Shown here piece by piece: positions 8,867 through 17,367 of a DNA stretch of 64,000 bases (the stretch's first letter is position 1; each line of letters begins with the position of its first letter). The stretch is from Spartobacteria bacterium (GTDB taxonomy: Bacteria; Verrucomicrobiota; Verrucomicrobiia; Chthoniobacterales; UBA10450). The notes under the pieces were generated by a model, which did not search any database, was not told where the DNA came from, and saw nothing but the letters and a program-made list of their open reading frames with translations. The position numbers were made by a program, and so were the translations under genes. The stretch spans positions 124,001 to 188,000 of the forward strand of contig PMSN01000003.1 of NCBI GenBank assembly GCA_003167555.1. Reading direction: 5' to 3'.

Positions 8867-11299
8867 TCATCGTCTGGCGTGGTATGCTTCCTTTCGTTGA
8901 AAGAGCGCAAGGTGTTCCTCAATTTCCTTACGGTACTCGGGGTGTGATTCGATATGGGCGATTGTCATGTTCATGTATTTGATGGCTTGGTCGAAGTCGC
9001 CCACCTCGGCGAAAGCGGCAGCCAAAGTGTCGAGGTACATGGGATCCTTCCATTGTGTTAATTCGCAGGCAGACTTCGCATGCACGACCGCTTCCAGCCC
9101 GTTCCGGTAGGCGGCATCGGGACAGGTGGCGAGAAACCACGCGAAGGCATTCTGCGCAGTGGCGGACCGAGGGAAACGCTCCGCCGTTTCGCGAAATTCC
9201 ATGTGCGCCAGTTTGAAATTGTTCTTTGCGTTGAAGGCGTGGGCGCTGGCAAGAGCGGCTTCGATGTAATTTGGATCTAGCCGATCTGCTTCGCTAAATT
9301 CTGTGGCCGCTTTCTCGTATTCCTGTTTGCCGGTGTAGGCGCGGCCCAGCGCGTAATGCGCGTCGGCGAGCCTTGGATCGAGACGAATCGCGATCGTGGC
9401 AGCCTCGACCGCGGCGTCCCACTGTTTCGTCAGTTGAAGCGAATCGGCGCGAAGCGCGTAAGCCAGCGCATCATTCGGCTTCAATCGAATGATTTCATCA
9501 AAGTCGCGCAGGGCCCGGTCCGTTTTATTCTGGTGCCCGTAAGAGATTCCGCGCTCGGCGAGGGCGAGCGTCGATTGCGGCTCGCGGTGAACCGCCGCGG
9601 TGAAATCCGCGATGGCATGATCCCATTCGCGTTTTTTTTCGTAGGAGAGTCCACGGTAATAGAAGGCATTGCTGAGGGGCTGGCTGGCCGACGCGGCCCA
9701 TGGCACGCGGCTCTTCTCATCATGTGTGCCATCAAAAAAATGAAACAACGCAGCGGTGACCGAGCCGCCCGGATTTGGAGGCAGGACGGCGTTGAAGCAC
9801 TGGATTGCGCGGTCGTAATTCTGTCGAGCGTAGGCCCGGATCCCTTCCTCGATGACATTGCGACTCCCGCCCGAAGCTCCCACATCGCGGACGGCGATGC
9901 GATGTTCGTAGAGCGACAACCGTCGTTCCATGAAGATCCGTTCCTTTGGAGACGCGCCCGGCATCTTCAGCGCGAGTGTTACGTAGCGGACGGCCGCGTC
10001 GAAATCCCCATATTCCGCATAAGCCGCGGCCAGGGCATCGACGCCATACCAGGTGGTCCAATGAGATAAGTCGCAGCCTTTCATGGCTTCCGCGATCGCT
10101 TCCGTGCCGTTGCGATACGCGTCATGCGGACAGGTCGCCCGGAACCACGCGAGGGCCAGATGAGGCGCTTCCGAACGCGGGAAATTGGCGAGAGAGCGCC
10201 TCAACTCTTGCAGAGCGCGCGAATATTCACGGCGGTAGCCATAATTTTCGGCCCGCCGGATCACAGCCCATTGGAAGGAAGAATCGAGCCGAAGAGCTTC
10301 ATTGAATTCTTCGATAGCCCGGTCGAAATCGCCTCGGAAAGTAAACGCTCGGCCGCGCAGAAAGTGAGCGGTGGGAAGTTTCGGATACAGCGCGAGCGCG
10401 GCCGCCGTGTCGCTCAGCACTTTGTCCCAATCTTCCAGCTGAGCTTCCGCCCTGGCGCGGGCCTCATAACCGAGATCGTAATCGGGAGCAATGCGAAGAG
10501 CCTCATTACAATCGGCGATCGCTTCTTCGATGGTGCCCCTGTCCAGATGGATCAGCGCGCGGGCATACCAGAGTTGCCGTGCTTCAGGTCGTTGCCGGAT
10601 CGCCTCGGTCACATCCGCGAGTCCTTTCGGGACATTTCCTTCAAGGCTGTAGGCGGCCGCGCGCTGGATATACGCTCCGGCGTGCACCGGATTGAACTCA
10701 AGGGCTGCGTCAAAATTCGCAATGGCAGGGTCCAGCTCGTTATTGGCGGCGAAGGCCATGCCGCGATCGACAAAAAATTGCGCGTTCGTGGGATCGCAGC
10801 GGATCGCCTCGCTCAGGTCCGCGATGGCTTTCGCCCAATCGCCTCTGCCGGCAAAGATCAGCCCGCGGCTGTGATACGCATCCGGCAGGTTCGGGTCCTT
10901 GAAGATGGCGGTGTCATAATCGCTCATCGCTTTTTCAAATTCTCCTTTGCGATGGTAGGCGAGTCCGCGGTCCAGTACCGCGTAAACGGGTCTCGGATCG
11001 AGCCGGATCGATTCAGAAAAGTCCCGGATCGCTCGATCATCGAGACCTTTGTTGGTGTAGGTCCAGCCACGATTGCCGTAAACAAGAGCGAGGGTCGTTC
11101 GATCCAGCTTTTTGTGCGATGCGGCATCGAACAGCGCGATGGCCGCATCGTAATGGCCGGCGTCAACTTCACTGTACGCTCGCCGGTACAGGTCCATGCC
11201 TTCGGTATAACTGACGAAGTAAGATACGGACGTCAGTAAGGTAGCGATCACCAGGACGCCGCCGACCGCTACGATGTATAACCTGGTTCTAGGAGACAT
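8867..11299 (-). CDS. Large TPR protein with N-terminal membrane anchor
   Basis: This 810-residue protein has one N-terminal membrane helix (residues 8-28) followed by at least 18 tetratricopeptide units (repeats of the A-Y-x-x-R-G/A pattern with D-x-x-Y/F-x-x-A-I at about 34-residue spacing). It is two similar halves: each ends in a cap containing AWFRATCPHDAYRNG (near residue 390) or AWFLATCPDAAYRNG (near 745), followed by DALAAAYAEYGDFD or DTLAAAFAEVGDFD. TPR proteins act as binding scaffolds; the partner here is unknown. It stands alone between convergent and divergent genes. Confidence 0.85.
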   Translation of the reverse strand: MSPRTRLYIVAVGGVLVIATLLTSVSYFVSYTEGMDLYRRAYSEVDAGHYDAAIALFDAASHKKLDRTTLALVYGNRGWTYTNKGLDDRAIRDFSESIRLDPRPVYAVLDRGLAYHRKGEFEKAMSDYDTAIFKDPNLPDAYHSRGLIFAGRGDWAKAIADLSEAIRCDPTNAQFFVDRGMAFAANNELDPAIANFDAALEFNPVHAGAYIQRAAAYSLEGNVPKGLADVTEAIRQRPEARQLWYARALIHLDRGTIEEAIADCNEALRIAPDYDLGYEARARAEAQLEDWDKVLSDTAAALALYPKLPTAHFLRGRAFTFRGDFDRAIEEFNEALRLDSSFQWAVIRRAENYGYRREYSRALQELRRSLANFPRSEAPHLALAWFRATCPHDAYRNGTEAIAEAMKGCDLSHWTTWYGVDALAAAYAEYGDFDAAVRYVTLALKMPGASPKERIFMERRLSLYEHRIAVRDVGASGGSRNVIEEGIRAYARQNYDRAIQCFNAVLPPNPGGSVTAALFHFFDGTHDEKSRVPWAASASQPLSNAFYYRGLSYEKKREWDHAIADFTAAVHREPQSTLALAERGISYGHQNKTDRALRDFDEIIRLKPNDALAYALRADSLQLTKQWDAAVEAATIAIRLDPRLADAHYALGRAYTGKQEYEKAATEFSEADRLDPNYIEAALASAHAFNAKNNFKLAHMEFRETAERFPRSATAQNAFAWFLATCPDAAYRNGLEAVVHAKSACELTQWKDPMYLDTLAAAFAEVGDFDQAIKYMNMTIAHIESHPEYRKEIEEHLALFQRKEAYHARR

Positions 11300-11464
11300 G
11301 TGCCGGGAGATGGATTTGCACCATTACGCGGGTGTGTTCTTACATCTGGCGTGCGCCCTCGCAAGTCGCGCCGGCGGGCATAGTGAAACGATTGGTCGTG
11401 AATATGCCTGCCGCGGTGCAAAAATGGTTCCTCGATTTCGAGCTGGGATGACGGAAACTTGGGC

Positions 11465-11833
11465 GTGAAGATTCTCTGCGTCGTCGCCGCTTTGATTCTT
11501 GGCGGAGCAGCTCTTCACGCGCAGGAGACCATGGTCGATCTGCCTGGAGTAGTCGTGACCGGCTCATTTGAGCTGGGACGAACGCCGTCGCCGGCTGATT
11601 CGTTTATGAAATATCTCGACAAACAAATCGACGTTAAGCGCGCGGCTGAAGAGGCAATCACGCGCGCCCCCTTTTGGAATGCGCGCTTCTGGAGTTACAT
11701 CCCGATACGCTTGGGTTCCTCTTCCATCGACCCGACGCAATTTTTCACTCCGAGCTATCTCACCCTGGATTATAGGAATGCCGCGCGGTCGCTTGAAGAA
11801 TCGCGCAAGCAGTCGCTCTTCGAAAAGCGCTAG
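11465..11833 (+). CDS. Small secreted protein, unknown function
   Basis: The GTG at 11465 gives MKILCVVAALILGGAALHAQ, a clean signal peptide; a TTG at 11459 in the same frame is the other option. The 122-residue product then has a short segment (VDLPGVVVTGSFE) that resembles the plug start of TonB-dependent receptors, but the protein is far too short to be one. The rest (NARFWSYIPIRLGSS, DPTQFFTPSYLTLDYRNA) is not recognised. It is 90 bp upstream of the Cu ATPase on the same strand and could share its transcript. Confidence 0.55.
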   Translation: MKILCVVAALILGGAALHAQETMVDLPGVVVTGSFELGRTPSPADSFMKYLDKQIDVKRAAEEAITRAPFWNARFWSYIPIRLGSSSIDPTQFFTPSYLTLDYRNAARSLEESRKQSLFEKR

Positions 11834-11923
11834 CGGAATCCCTTACTCGCGATCCGCTTTCGCGCGAAGGAGTGTGACGACGCGCTTCACCGCGACCAGG
11901 TTGTCAAAGAACCTGACGTAACC

Positions 11924-14077
11924 GTGATTGCAAGAGCTGTGACCTACACCTGCCCAATGCATCCGGAGATCCGGCGCGATTCTCCGGGCGAATGCCCGAT
12001 CTGCGGGATGGCCCTCGAGCTTGAAACGATTTCCGCGGATCGCGAAGAGGACAATTCTGAATTGATCGACATGAGCCGGCGTTTCTGGGTGGGCGCCGCG
12101 CTGGCGCTCCCGGTGTTTCTCTTGGCGATGTCCCATCTGATTCCGAATGCGCCGCCGTGGCTCTCGGGTGACGCATCGCGCTGGATTCAATTTGCGCTTA
12201 GCACGCCGGTCGTTTTGTGGGCGGGCTGGCCATTCTTCAAACGCGGCGCGCGGTCGATCCGGACGCGGAATCTCAATATGTTCACGCTCATCGCGATCGG
12301 CGTCGGCGTGGCGTACTTCTACAGCGCCGTCGTGATGTTATTGCCGGGCGCGTTTCCAGAGTCGCTCTCGCACCACGGAAAGATCGGGATTTATTTTGAA
12401 GCGGCGGCCATGATCACCGTCCTGGTTCTGCTCGGCCAGGTGCTCGAACTCCGCGCGCGCGGACGAACCGGCCACGCCATTCGGGGCTTGCTCGATCTCA
12501 CGCCGCCCACCGCTCGACTCGTCGTAAATGGCGACGAAAACGAAGTGCCTCTCTCCCACGTGAAGGCGGGTGATCACTTGCGCGTGCGGCCCGGCGAGAA
12601 AGTTCCGGTCGATGGCCGGGTGATCGACGGACGGACGACGATCGACGAATCCATGATCACGGGCGAAGCATTGCCCGTCGAAAAAAATCCCGGCGAGAAA
12701 GTGATTGGTGGCACGCTGAACAACACCGGCAGCGTTGTCATGGAAGCTGAACGAGTCGGCAGCGACACCGTGCTCTCGCAAATCGTGCGGATGGTTTCGG
12801 AAGCGCAACGCAGCCGCGCGCCGATCCAGCGACTCGCCGATAAAGTCGCCGGTTACTTTGTGCCCGCGGTGTTGCTGGCAGCGCTCGTAACATTCGTTGC
12901 CTGGGTATGGATCGGTCCCGAGCCGCGCCTCGCGCACGCAATCGTAAATGCAGTCGCCGTCCTCATCATTGCGTGCCCCTGCGCGCTCGGACTCGCGACA
13001 CCGATGTCGATCATGGTCGGCGTCGGCCGCGGCGCGCACTCCGGCATTCTCATCAAGAACGCGGGCGCGATCGAGCTGATGGAAAAGGTGACCACGCTCG
13101 TGGTTGATAAAACGGGGACGCTCACCGAAGGCAAACCGCGCGTCACCAAGATCGTCACCGCTGGCGGGATGAGCGAAGAAGACCTGCTCGCCGCCGCGGC
13201 CGCGGCGGAGCAGCAAAGCGAACATCCGCTGGCGTCCGCCATTGTCGCGGAAGCGAGCGAGAGAAATCTCGTGCTGGAAAAAGTCAGCGACTTCATTTCG
13301 GCCACGGGCGGTGGAGTGACTGCGACAACCGCGCGCGACCGGATCCTTGTCGGCAAACTGGTGTTCCTGCGCGAGAACGGCATCGCGGGCTTGGAAGATT
13401 TGGAAACGCAAGCGACGTCTCTTCAGGACGAAGGGCAAACCGTGATGTTCGTTGCAATCGGTGATCGCGCCGCTGGAATGATTGCGGTGGCGGACCCGAT
13501 CAAGAAGTCGACGCCGAAAGCCGTGCGCGAACTGCAACGCCTCGGATTGAAAGTGATCATGCTGACCGGCGACAACGAACGCACCGCGCGCGGCGTCGCA
13601 AAGAAATTGGGCATCGACCAGGTGGAGGCGGGCGTCGCGCCAAAGGACAAACACGAGCGGATCAAAGAACTGCGCGCCGCGAGATCCGTCGTCGCGATGG
13701 CGGGCGATGGAATCAACGACGCGCCCGCGCTCGCCGCCGCCGACGTGGGAATCGCGATGGGAACCGGCGCCGACGTGGCGATGGAAAGCGCCGGGATTAC
13801 CCTCGTGAAAGGCGATCTCAACGGCATCGTGAACGCGATCCATTTGAGCCGCGCCGTCATGCGCAACATTCGCCAGAACCTTTTCTTCGCGTTCCTCTAC
13901 AACACCCTCGGCATTCCGATTGCCGCCGGCGTGCTCTATCCTTTCTTCGGACTGCTCCTCAGCCCGATCATTGCCGGCGCCGCGATGAGTCTCAGCTCGG
14001 TATCGGTCATCGGGAACGCGCTCCGGTTGCAAAGATTTCGTTTTGGTGGATCGAGCGCTCCGTCGCTCGATGTTTGA
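11924..14077 (+). CDS. copA: Cu+-exporting P1B-type ATPase
   Basis: This 717-residue ATPase starts at a GTG. The N-terminus lacks a classic HMA domain and carries a heavy-metal-binding zinc-ribbon-like segment (TCPMHPEI ... GECPICGM, residues 8-30). Core motifs are in order: TGEA (about 245), the intramembrane CPC of [13 protein letters not shown] (about 350), [11 protein letters not shown] with the phosphorylated Asp (about 395), the HP nucleotide-binding motif ([10 protein letters not shown]), [10 protein letters not shown], and the helix-8 motif [15 protein letters not shown] typical of the Cu+ (P1B-1) class. It pumps Cu+ or Ag+ out of the cytoplasm. The last ten residues are encoded by an interspersed repeat (see 14045-14131). 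Confidence 0.93.
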   Translation: MIARAVTYTCPMHPEIRRDSPGECPICGMALELETISADREEDNSELIDMSRRFWVGAALALPVFLLAMSHLIPNAPPWLSGDASRWIQFALSTPVVLWAGWPFFKRGARSIRTRNLNMFTLIAIGVGVAYFYSAVVMLLPGAFPESLSHHGKIGIYFEAAAMITVLVLLGQVLELRARGRTGHAIRGLLDLTPPTARLVVNGDENEVPLSHVKAGDHLRVRPGEKVPVDGRVIDGRTTIDESMITGEALPVEKNPGEKVIGGTLNNTGSVVMEAERVGSDTVLSQIVRMVSEAQRSRAPIQRLADKVAGYFVPAVLLAALVTFVAWVWIGPEPRLAHAIVNAVAVLIIACPCALGLATPMSIMVGVGRGAHSGILIKNAGAIELMEKVTTLVVDKTGTLTEGKPRVTKIVTAGGMSEEDLLAAAAAAEQQSEHPLASAIVAEASERNLVLEKVSDFISATGGGVTATTARDRILVGKLVFLRENGIAGLEDLETQATSLQDEGQTVMFVAIGDRAAGMIAVADPIKKSTPKAVRELQRLGLKVIMLTGDNERTARGVAKKLGIDQVEAGVAPKDKHERIKELRAARSVVAMAGDGINDAPALAAADVGIAMGTGADVAMESAGITLVKGDLNGIVNAIHLSRAVMRNIRQNLFFAFLYNTLGIPIAAGVLYPFFGLLLSPIIAGAAMSLSSVSVIGNALRLQRFRFGGSSAPSLDV

Positions 14078-14131
14078 GTAACGGGCTTCGCCGCAATAAT
14101 TGGAATCGCGCGGCGGAGCGCGCGATCCACC
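14045..14131. repeat. Interspersed inverted repeat, family C (GGTGGATCG...CGATCCACC), copy 1
   Basis: The left arm (14045-14072) reads GGTGGATCGAGCGCTCCGTC and onwards; the right arm ends CGCGATCCACC at 14131. The left arm lies within the copA reading frame and supplies its final codons and stop. Related copies lie at 17262-17339 and, degraded, at 26081-26165. Confidence 0.8.
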
Positions 14132-14183
14132 TGTGGACTTTCGGCGGCGCTCGAACGAAATCTGTCGGCGTTAACTTTCGATA

Positions 14184-14942
14184 ATGCTGATTTTTTTCCT
14201 CTGCGCGTTTTCGCTTCTGGCCGGATTCATCGATTCGGTCGTGGGCGGCGGCGGCCTCATCCAAATTCCCGCGATGCTCATCTTGCTGCCGGGAACGCCG
14301 GTCGCCACGATTCTCGGCACGAACAAATTCGCTTCGTGCGCCGGTACCGCCATCGCCGTCCAACGTTATGCGCGGCAAGTCCCGATCGATTGGCCCACGG
14401 TCGCGCCCGCCGCGCTTTGCGCATTCGCTTTCGCCTTTCTCGGAGCGGCCGCGGTCACGCTTCTCAACACGGAATTCCTTCGCCCGATCGTTCTCGTACT
14501 CCTGATCGTGGTGGCGGTCTATGTCTTCTTCGTCAAAGACCTCGGGCTCATTCATCAGCCCAAACACGCGCAGAAAAAAGCGCAGTGGCTCGGCATCCTC
14601 ATCGGCGCCGGGCTTGGTTTCTACGATGGATTCTTCGGCCCGGGCACGGGCAGCTTTCTCATCTTTCTTTTTGTCGGCGTCTTCGGATTCGATTTCCTCT
14701 CCGCTTCGGCCTCAGCCAAGGTCATCAATCTGGCGACGAACATCGCGTCGGTCATTTATTTCGCCGGGAGCGGCCACATCATCTATCAGTACGCCGCGCC
14801 AATGGCGCTCTGCAACTTGCTCGGCGCGGCCATCGGCACGCGGCTCGCCATCGCCAAGGGCAGCCGGTTCGTCCGAATTTTTTTCCTCGTCATCGTTTGC
14901 GCGTTGATCGCGAAACTGGCGCAGTCGATCATCGCGCCGTAA
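14184..14942 (+). CDS. TSUP (TauE/SafE, YfcA-like) family permease
   Basis: This 252-residue protein has about eight membrane helices and the TSUP signature near its start (GFIDSVVGGGGLIQIPAM) and in its second half (GFYDGFFGPGTGSFLIF), the two-repeat layout of this family. TSUP carriers move sulfite, sulfoacetate or other sulfur-containing or organic anions; the substrate cannot be told from sequence. The stop codon shares bases with the ATG of the DUF1223 gene (TAATG), so the two are co-translated. Confidence 0.88.
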   Translation: MLIFFLCAFSLLAGFIDSVVGGGGLIQIPAMLILLPGTPVATILGTNKFASCAGTAIAVQRYARQVPIDWPTVAPAALCAFAFAFLGAAAVTLLNTEFLRPIVLVLLIVVAVYVFFVKDLGLIHQPKHAQKKAQWLGILIGAGLGFYDGFFGPGTGSFLIFLFVGVFGFDFLSASASAKVINLATNIASVIYFAGSGHIIYQYAAPMALCNLLGAAIGTRLAIAKGSRFVRIFFLVIVCALIAKLAQSIIAP

Positions 14943-15673
14943 TGCCAGGCATGATGAGATCGGCGGCGCTTCTCCTTGCGGTTTTGCTGCCCATCACCGC
15001 CAGCGGCGGCGAGATCGTTTTCGAAAGCAAACCGGCGCGCACGCATTTGCTGGAGCTGTTCACTTCGGAAGGTTGCAGCAGTTGTCTGCCCGCGGAAGCG
15101 TGGCTGAGCAATTTAAAACACGAGCCGCGGCTCTGGCAGGATTTTGTTCCGGTCGCGTTTCACGTCGATTACTGGGATCACCTCGGCTGGCGCGATCCGT
15201 TCGCCTCGAAGACGTGGACGGAGCGGCAAGCCGATTATTCCGCGCGCTGGAAACAAGAAACCGTCTACACGCCGGCCTTTGTTCTTGATGGGAAGGAATG
15301 GCATTACGGCGCGCTCCCGCCCTCGGCCACAGAGACGCCGGGCGTTTTGAAAATCACGATTAATGGCGAGCGCGTCACGGCTCTCTTCAAACCCGCGACG
15401 AATGCGGGGCGGCACTACGAAATCCATGTCGCGCGGCTCGGCTTCGCGCTCGGCGCGGACGTGACGGCGGGAGAAAACAACGGGCTGAAATTGGTGCACG
15501 ATTTCGTCGTGCTCGGGTTGACGAACGAGGGAATAAAATCTGGCGCGAAGGAACTGCGGTTGCCCGCCGGCTCGACGCAGCCGGTTGCCAATTCGCGGAT
15601 AGCGATTGCGGCGTGGGTGACGCAGGCTGGGCAGATCGAGTCGATTCAGGCGGTCGGTGGCTGGTTGCAGTGA
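14942..15673 (+). CDS. DUF1223 secreted thioredoxin-fold protein
   Basis: The ATG overlaps the TSUP stop by one base. The 243-residue product has a signal peptide (about 1-22) and the DUF1223 hallmark LELFTSEGCSSCLPAEAW, in which CSSC is a thioredoxin-like redox pair, followed by VAFHVDYWDHLGW. DUF1223 proteins are exported and suspected to act in redox handling. Coupling with a sulfur-type permease and the MsrB gene 24 bp downstream suggests a small sulfur/oxidative-stress operon (inference). Confidence 0.85.
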   Translation: MPGMMRSAALLLAVLLPITASGGEIVFESKPARTHLLELFTSEGCSSCLPAEAWLSNLKHEPRLWQDFVPVAFHVDYWDHLGWRDPFASKTWTERQADYSARWKQETVYTPAFVLDGKEWHYGALPPSATETPGVLKITINGERVTALFKPATNAGRHYEIHVARLGFALGADVTAGENNGLKLVHDFVVLGLTNEGIKSGAKELRLPAGSTQPVANSRIAIAAWVTQAGQIESIQAVGGWLQ

Positions 15674-15697
15674 CGCGCGTTGACTCGAGAATTGGAT

Positions 15698-16096
15698 ATG
15701 AGCGAGAAGATCGAAAAGACGGAGGCCGAATGGAAGAAGACGCTGACGCCGGAGCAGTATCACGTCTTGCGCGAGAAGGGGACGGAGCGCGCGTTTACCG
15801 GCGAGTATGCCGACACCCATGACGCCGGCGTTTACAAATGCGCGGGCTGCGGAAATCCACTCTTCAGTTCGGAGACGAAGTTCGAATCCGGGAGCGGCTG
15901 GCCGAGTTTCTACGAACCGCTCGCGAAGGACGCCGTCGCCACGGAGACTGATCGCAAATTCATGATGACGCGGACCGAAGCGCTGTGCGCGAGCTGCGGC
16001 GGTCATCTCGGCCATGTTTTTCCCGACGGGCCCAAGCCGACCGGTCTTCGCTATTGCATGAACTCGGCCGCGCTGAAGCTAGAGAAAGAAGAATAA
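15698..16096 (+). CDS. msrB: Peptide-methionine (R)-S-oxide reductase
   Basis: This 132-residue MsrB contains the structural zinc cysteines in two CxxC pairs (C48/C51 in KCAGCGNP, C97/C100 in LCASCGGH), the substrate motif SGWPSF (66-71), GGHLGHVF and the catalytic cysteine C120 in RYCMNSAAL. It reduces methionine-R-sulfoxide in proteins. The ATG at 15698 is preferred over the longer frame from 15680 because it matches the family's N-terminus. No signal peptide, so it is cytoplasmic. Confidence 0.95.
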   Translation: MSEKIEKTEAEWKKTLTPEQYHVLREKGTERAFTGEYADTHDAGVYKCAGCGNPLFSSETKFESGSGWPSFYEPLAKDAVATETDRKFMMTRTEALCASCGGHLGHVFPDGPKPTGLRYCMNSAALKLEKEE

Positions 16097-16125
16097 CGTT
16101 CTGTGGGAACAGCCCCTCGTTCACG

Positions 16126-16280
16126 TGTCATCCCGAGCCGCGCAGACGGCGAGGGACCTCACCCATGCAAATTTTGCAATCGCAAGCCATGACCCTTCAC
16201 CTGACGTGAACGCTTTCCATAGCGCGAAAGCGGAGAAGCGCTTGCGAGGTCCCTCGCCGTCTGCGCGGCTCGGGATGACA
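16126..16280. repeat. Interspersed inverted repeat, family A, with perfect 35-bp arms
   Basis: The 35 bases at 16126-16160 (starting TGTCATCCCGAGCCGCGCAG) are the exact reverse complement of 16246-16280, around an 85-bp centre. It lies between the convergent msrB and VOC genes. A diverged relative is at 18490-18604. Confidence 0.93.
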
Positions 16281-16283
16281 ACG

Positions 16284-16703
16284 CTATTTGCGCTTTCTTT
16301 TTGCGGTCGCGACTTTTGCCGGCTTCATCGCGGTTCGTTTAACCGTCTTCTTCACCGTCATCGCTTTCGGCCGCGCGTGGCGTGCCTGATAGACACCGAG
16401 TTTCCCGCCGCCCGGGAGCGTGAGCTGACTGAGCAACCCCCAGCGCATATCCCGCACCGGCTCGCACGTGATGCGCTTCTTCTTCATCTGCGTGACGAAC
16501 GCTTCGATGTCGTCACACATCAGATAGAACTCGTGCACGTCGTTTTTATCCGAAGGGTGGACGGCAATTTCCGCGGGCGGCAATCCGAAGATCAGCCAGC
16601 CATGGCCCACGTCGACATGTGTGAGCTGAAGCACGTCGCGCAGGAAATCGCGGTCGGCCTCCGGCTTGTTGCTGTAGATGATGGAATGGGCTCCGGTGAT
16701 CAT
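16284..16703 (-). CDS. VOC (glyoxalase/bleomycin-resistance fold) protein with basic tail
   Basis: Residues 1-110 have the vicinal-oxygen-chelate pattern: a beta-alpha-beta-beta-beta unit starting GAHSIIYSNKPEADRDFLRD, then DVHEFYLMCDDIEAFVTQM, and LTLPGGGKLGVYQARH. These proteins bind a metal and small ligands; the substrate is unknown. The last 30 residues (KAMTVKKTVKRTAMKPAKV and onwards) are Lys/Arg-rich, not part of the fold, and unusual for the family. They could be a nucleic-acid-binding extension or neutral drift. Confidence 0.75.
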   Translation of the reverse strand: MITGAHSIIYSNKPEADRDFLRDVLQLTHVDVGHGWLIFGLPPAEIAVHPSDKNDVHEFYLMCDDIEAFVTQMKKKRITCEPVRDMRWGLLSQLTLPGGGKLGVYQARHARPKAMTVKKTVKRTAMKPAKVATAKRKRK

Positions 16704-16745
16704 GCCGGAATCCTATTACCATTTCATGACGGATCGCAAACCGGT

Positions 16746-17195
16746 CTATGGCAATCGCGCGACAAAGATGCCTTCAAATTCCGCGGCCGTCTCGCCTTCT
16801 TCCACGACGTTCACGCGAAGAGTCACGCGCGCCTTGCCCTTCTCGGCGAATCGAGTTTGAAACGCTGACCACTCATCCCGACCCGGGCGCGAACAAATCG
16901 CGTGAATCACCGTGCGCACCGGCCGCAGAAATCGAATGGAACTTTCCGCGACGACGACGTGAACCGCCGGATCGCGCAGTTCCACCCAGAGCAATCCGTA
17001 CGCAGCCAGGGTCGCGACCGCATTAATGCTTCCGCCGAATCCGGTGCGCAGGTGATTCGAGTTCAACGCCACCGGCGCTTCGATCGCGAATCCACTCTCG
17101 TCGTGAGCCACCACCCGCACGCCCATGGCCCGCGTGATCGGGATCTGCTCGTGAAAATATTGCTCCGCGTCACGGAGCGCAATCGCGTCGGTCAC
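16746..17195 (-). CDS. YiiD-C-type thioesterase (hotdog fold)
   Basis: This 149-residue protein matches the putative thioesterase domain at the C-terminus of YiiD: EQIPITRAMGVRV, LNSNHLRTGFGGSINA with the substrate-helix glycine cluster, AYGLLWVEL, and SSIRFLRPV. Members are predicted acyl-CoA thioesterases; the acyl group is unknown. It lies 42 bp upstream of the VOC gene on the same strand. Confidence 0.78.
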   Translation of the reverse strand: MTDAIALRDAEQYFHEQIPITRAMGVRVVAHDESGFAIEAPVALNSNHLRTGFGGSINAVATLAAYGLLWVELRDPAVHVVVAESSIRFLRPVRTVIHAICSRPGRDEWSAFQTRFAEKGKARVTLRVNVVEEGETAAEFEGIFVARLP

Positions 17196-17261
17196 GATCA
17201 GACTTTGGCGCAGCGTGTCGCGACGGTCGAATGCAAGTTAGGAGGGCGAAGCTCGGGCAGG

Positions 17262-17339
17262 GGTGGATCGGGCGCTCCGTCGCGCGATGCTGATTCTTTC
17301 CCGGCATCTTGTCATCGAGCGCGGAGCGCTCGATCCACC
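17262..17339. repeat. Interspersed inverted repeat, family C, copy 2
   Basis: GGTGGATCGGGCGCTCCGTC begins at 17262 and its near-perfect complement ends GATCCACC at 17339. The element lies just past the stop of the hydrolase gene at 17368 and upstream of the thioesterase gene, with nothing else in the gap. Confidence 0.85.
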
Positions 17340-17367
17340 AACGTCTGCTGAAACGTTATGTATCTGT

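Noticed and set aside
11834-11923. 5' extension of copA upstream of the GTG
   Set aside because: The frame is open back to 11834 but encodes no metal-binding motif and has no better start.
12338-14032. 564-codon open frame antisense to copA
   Set aside because: It lies entirely opposite a well-supported P-type ATPase; its product is rich in His/Arg/Asp with no domain, the usual shadow of GC-rich coding sequence.
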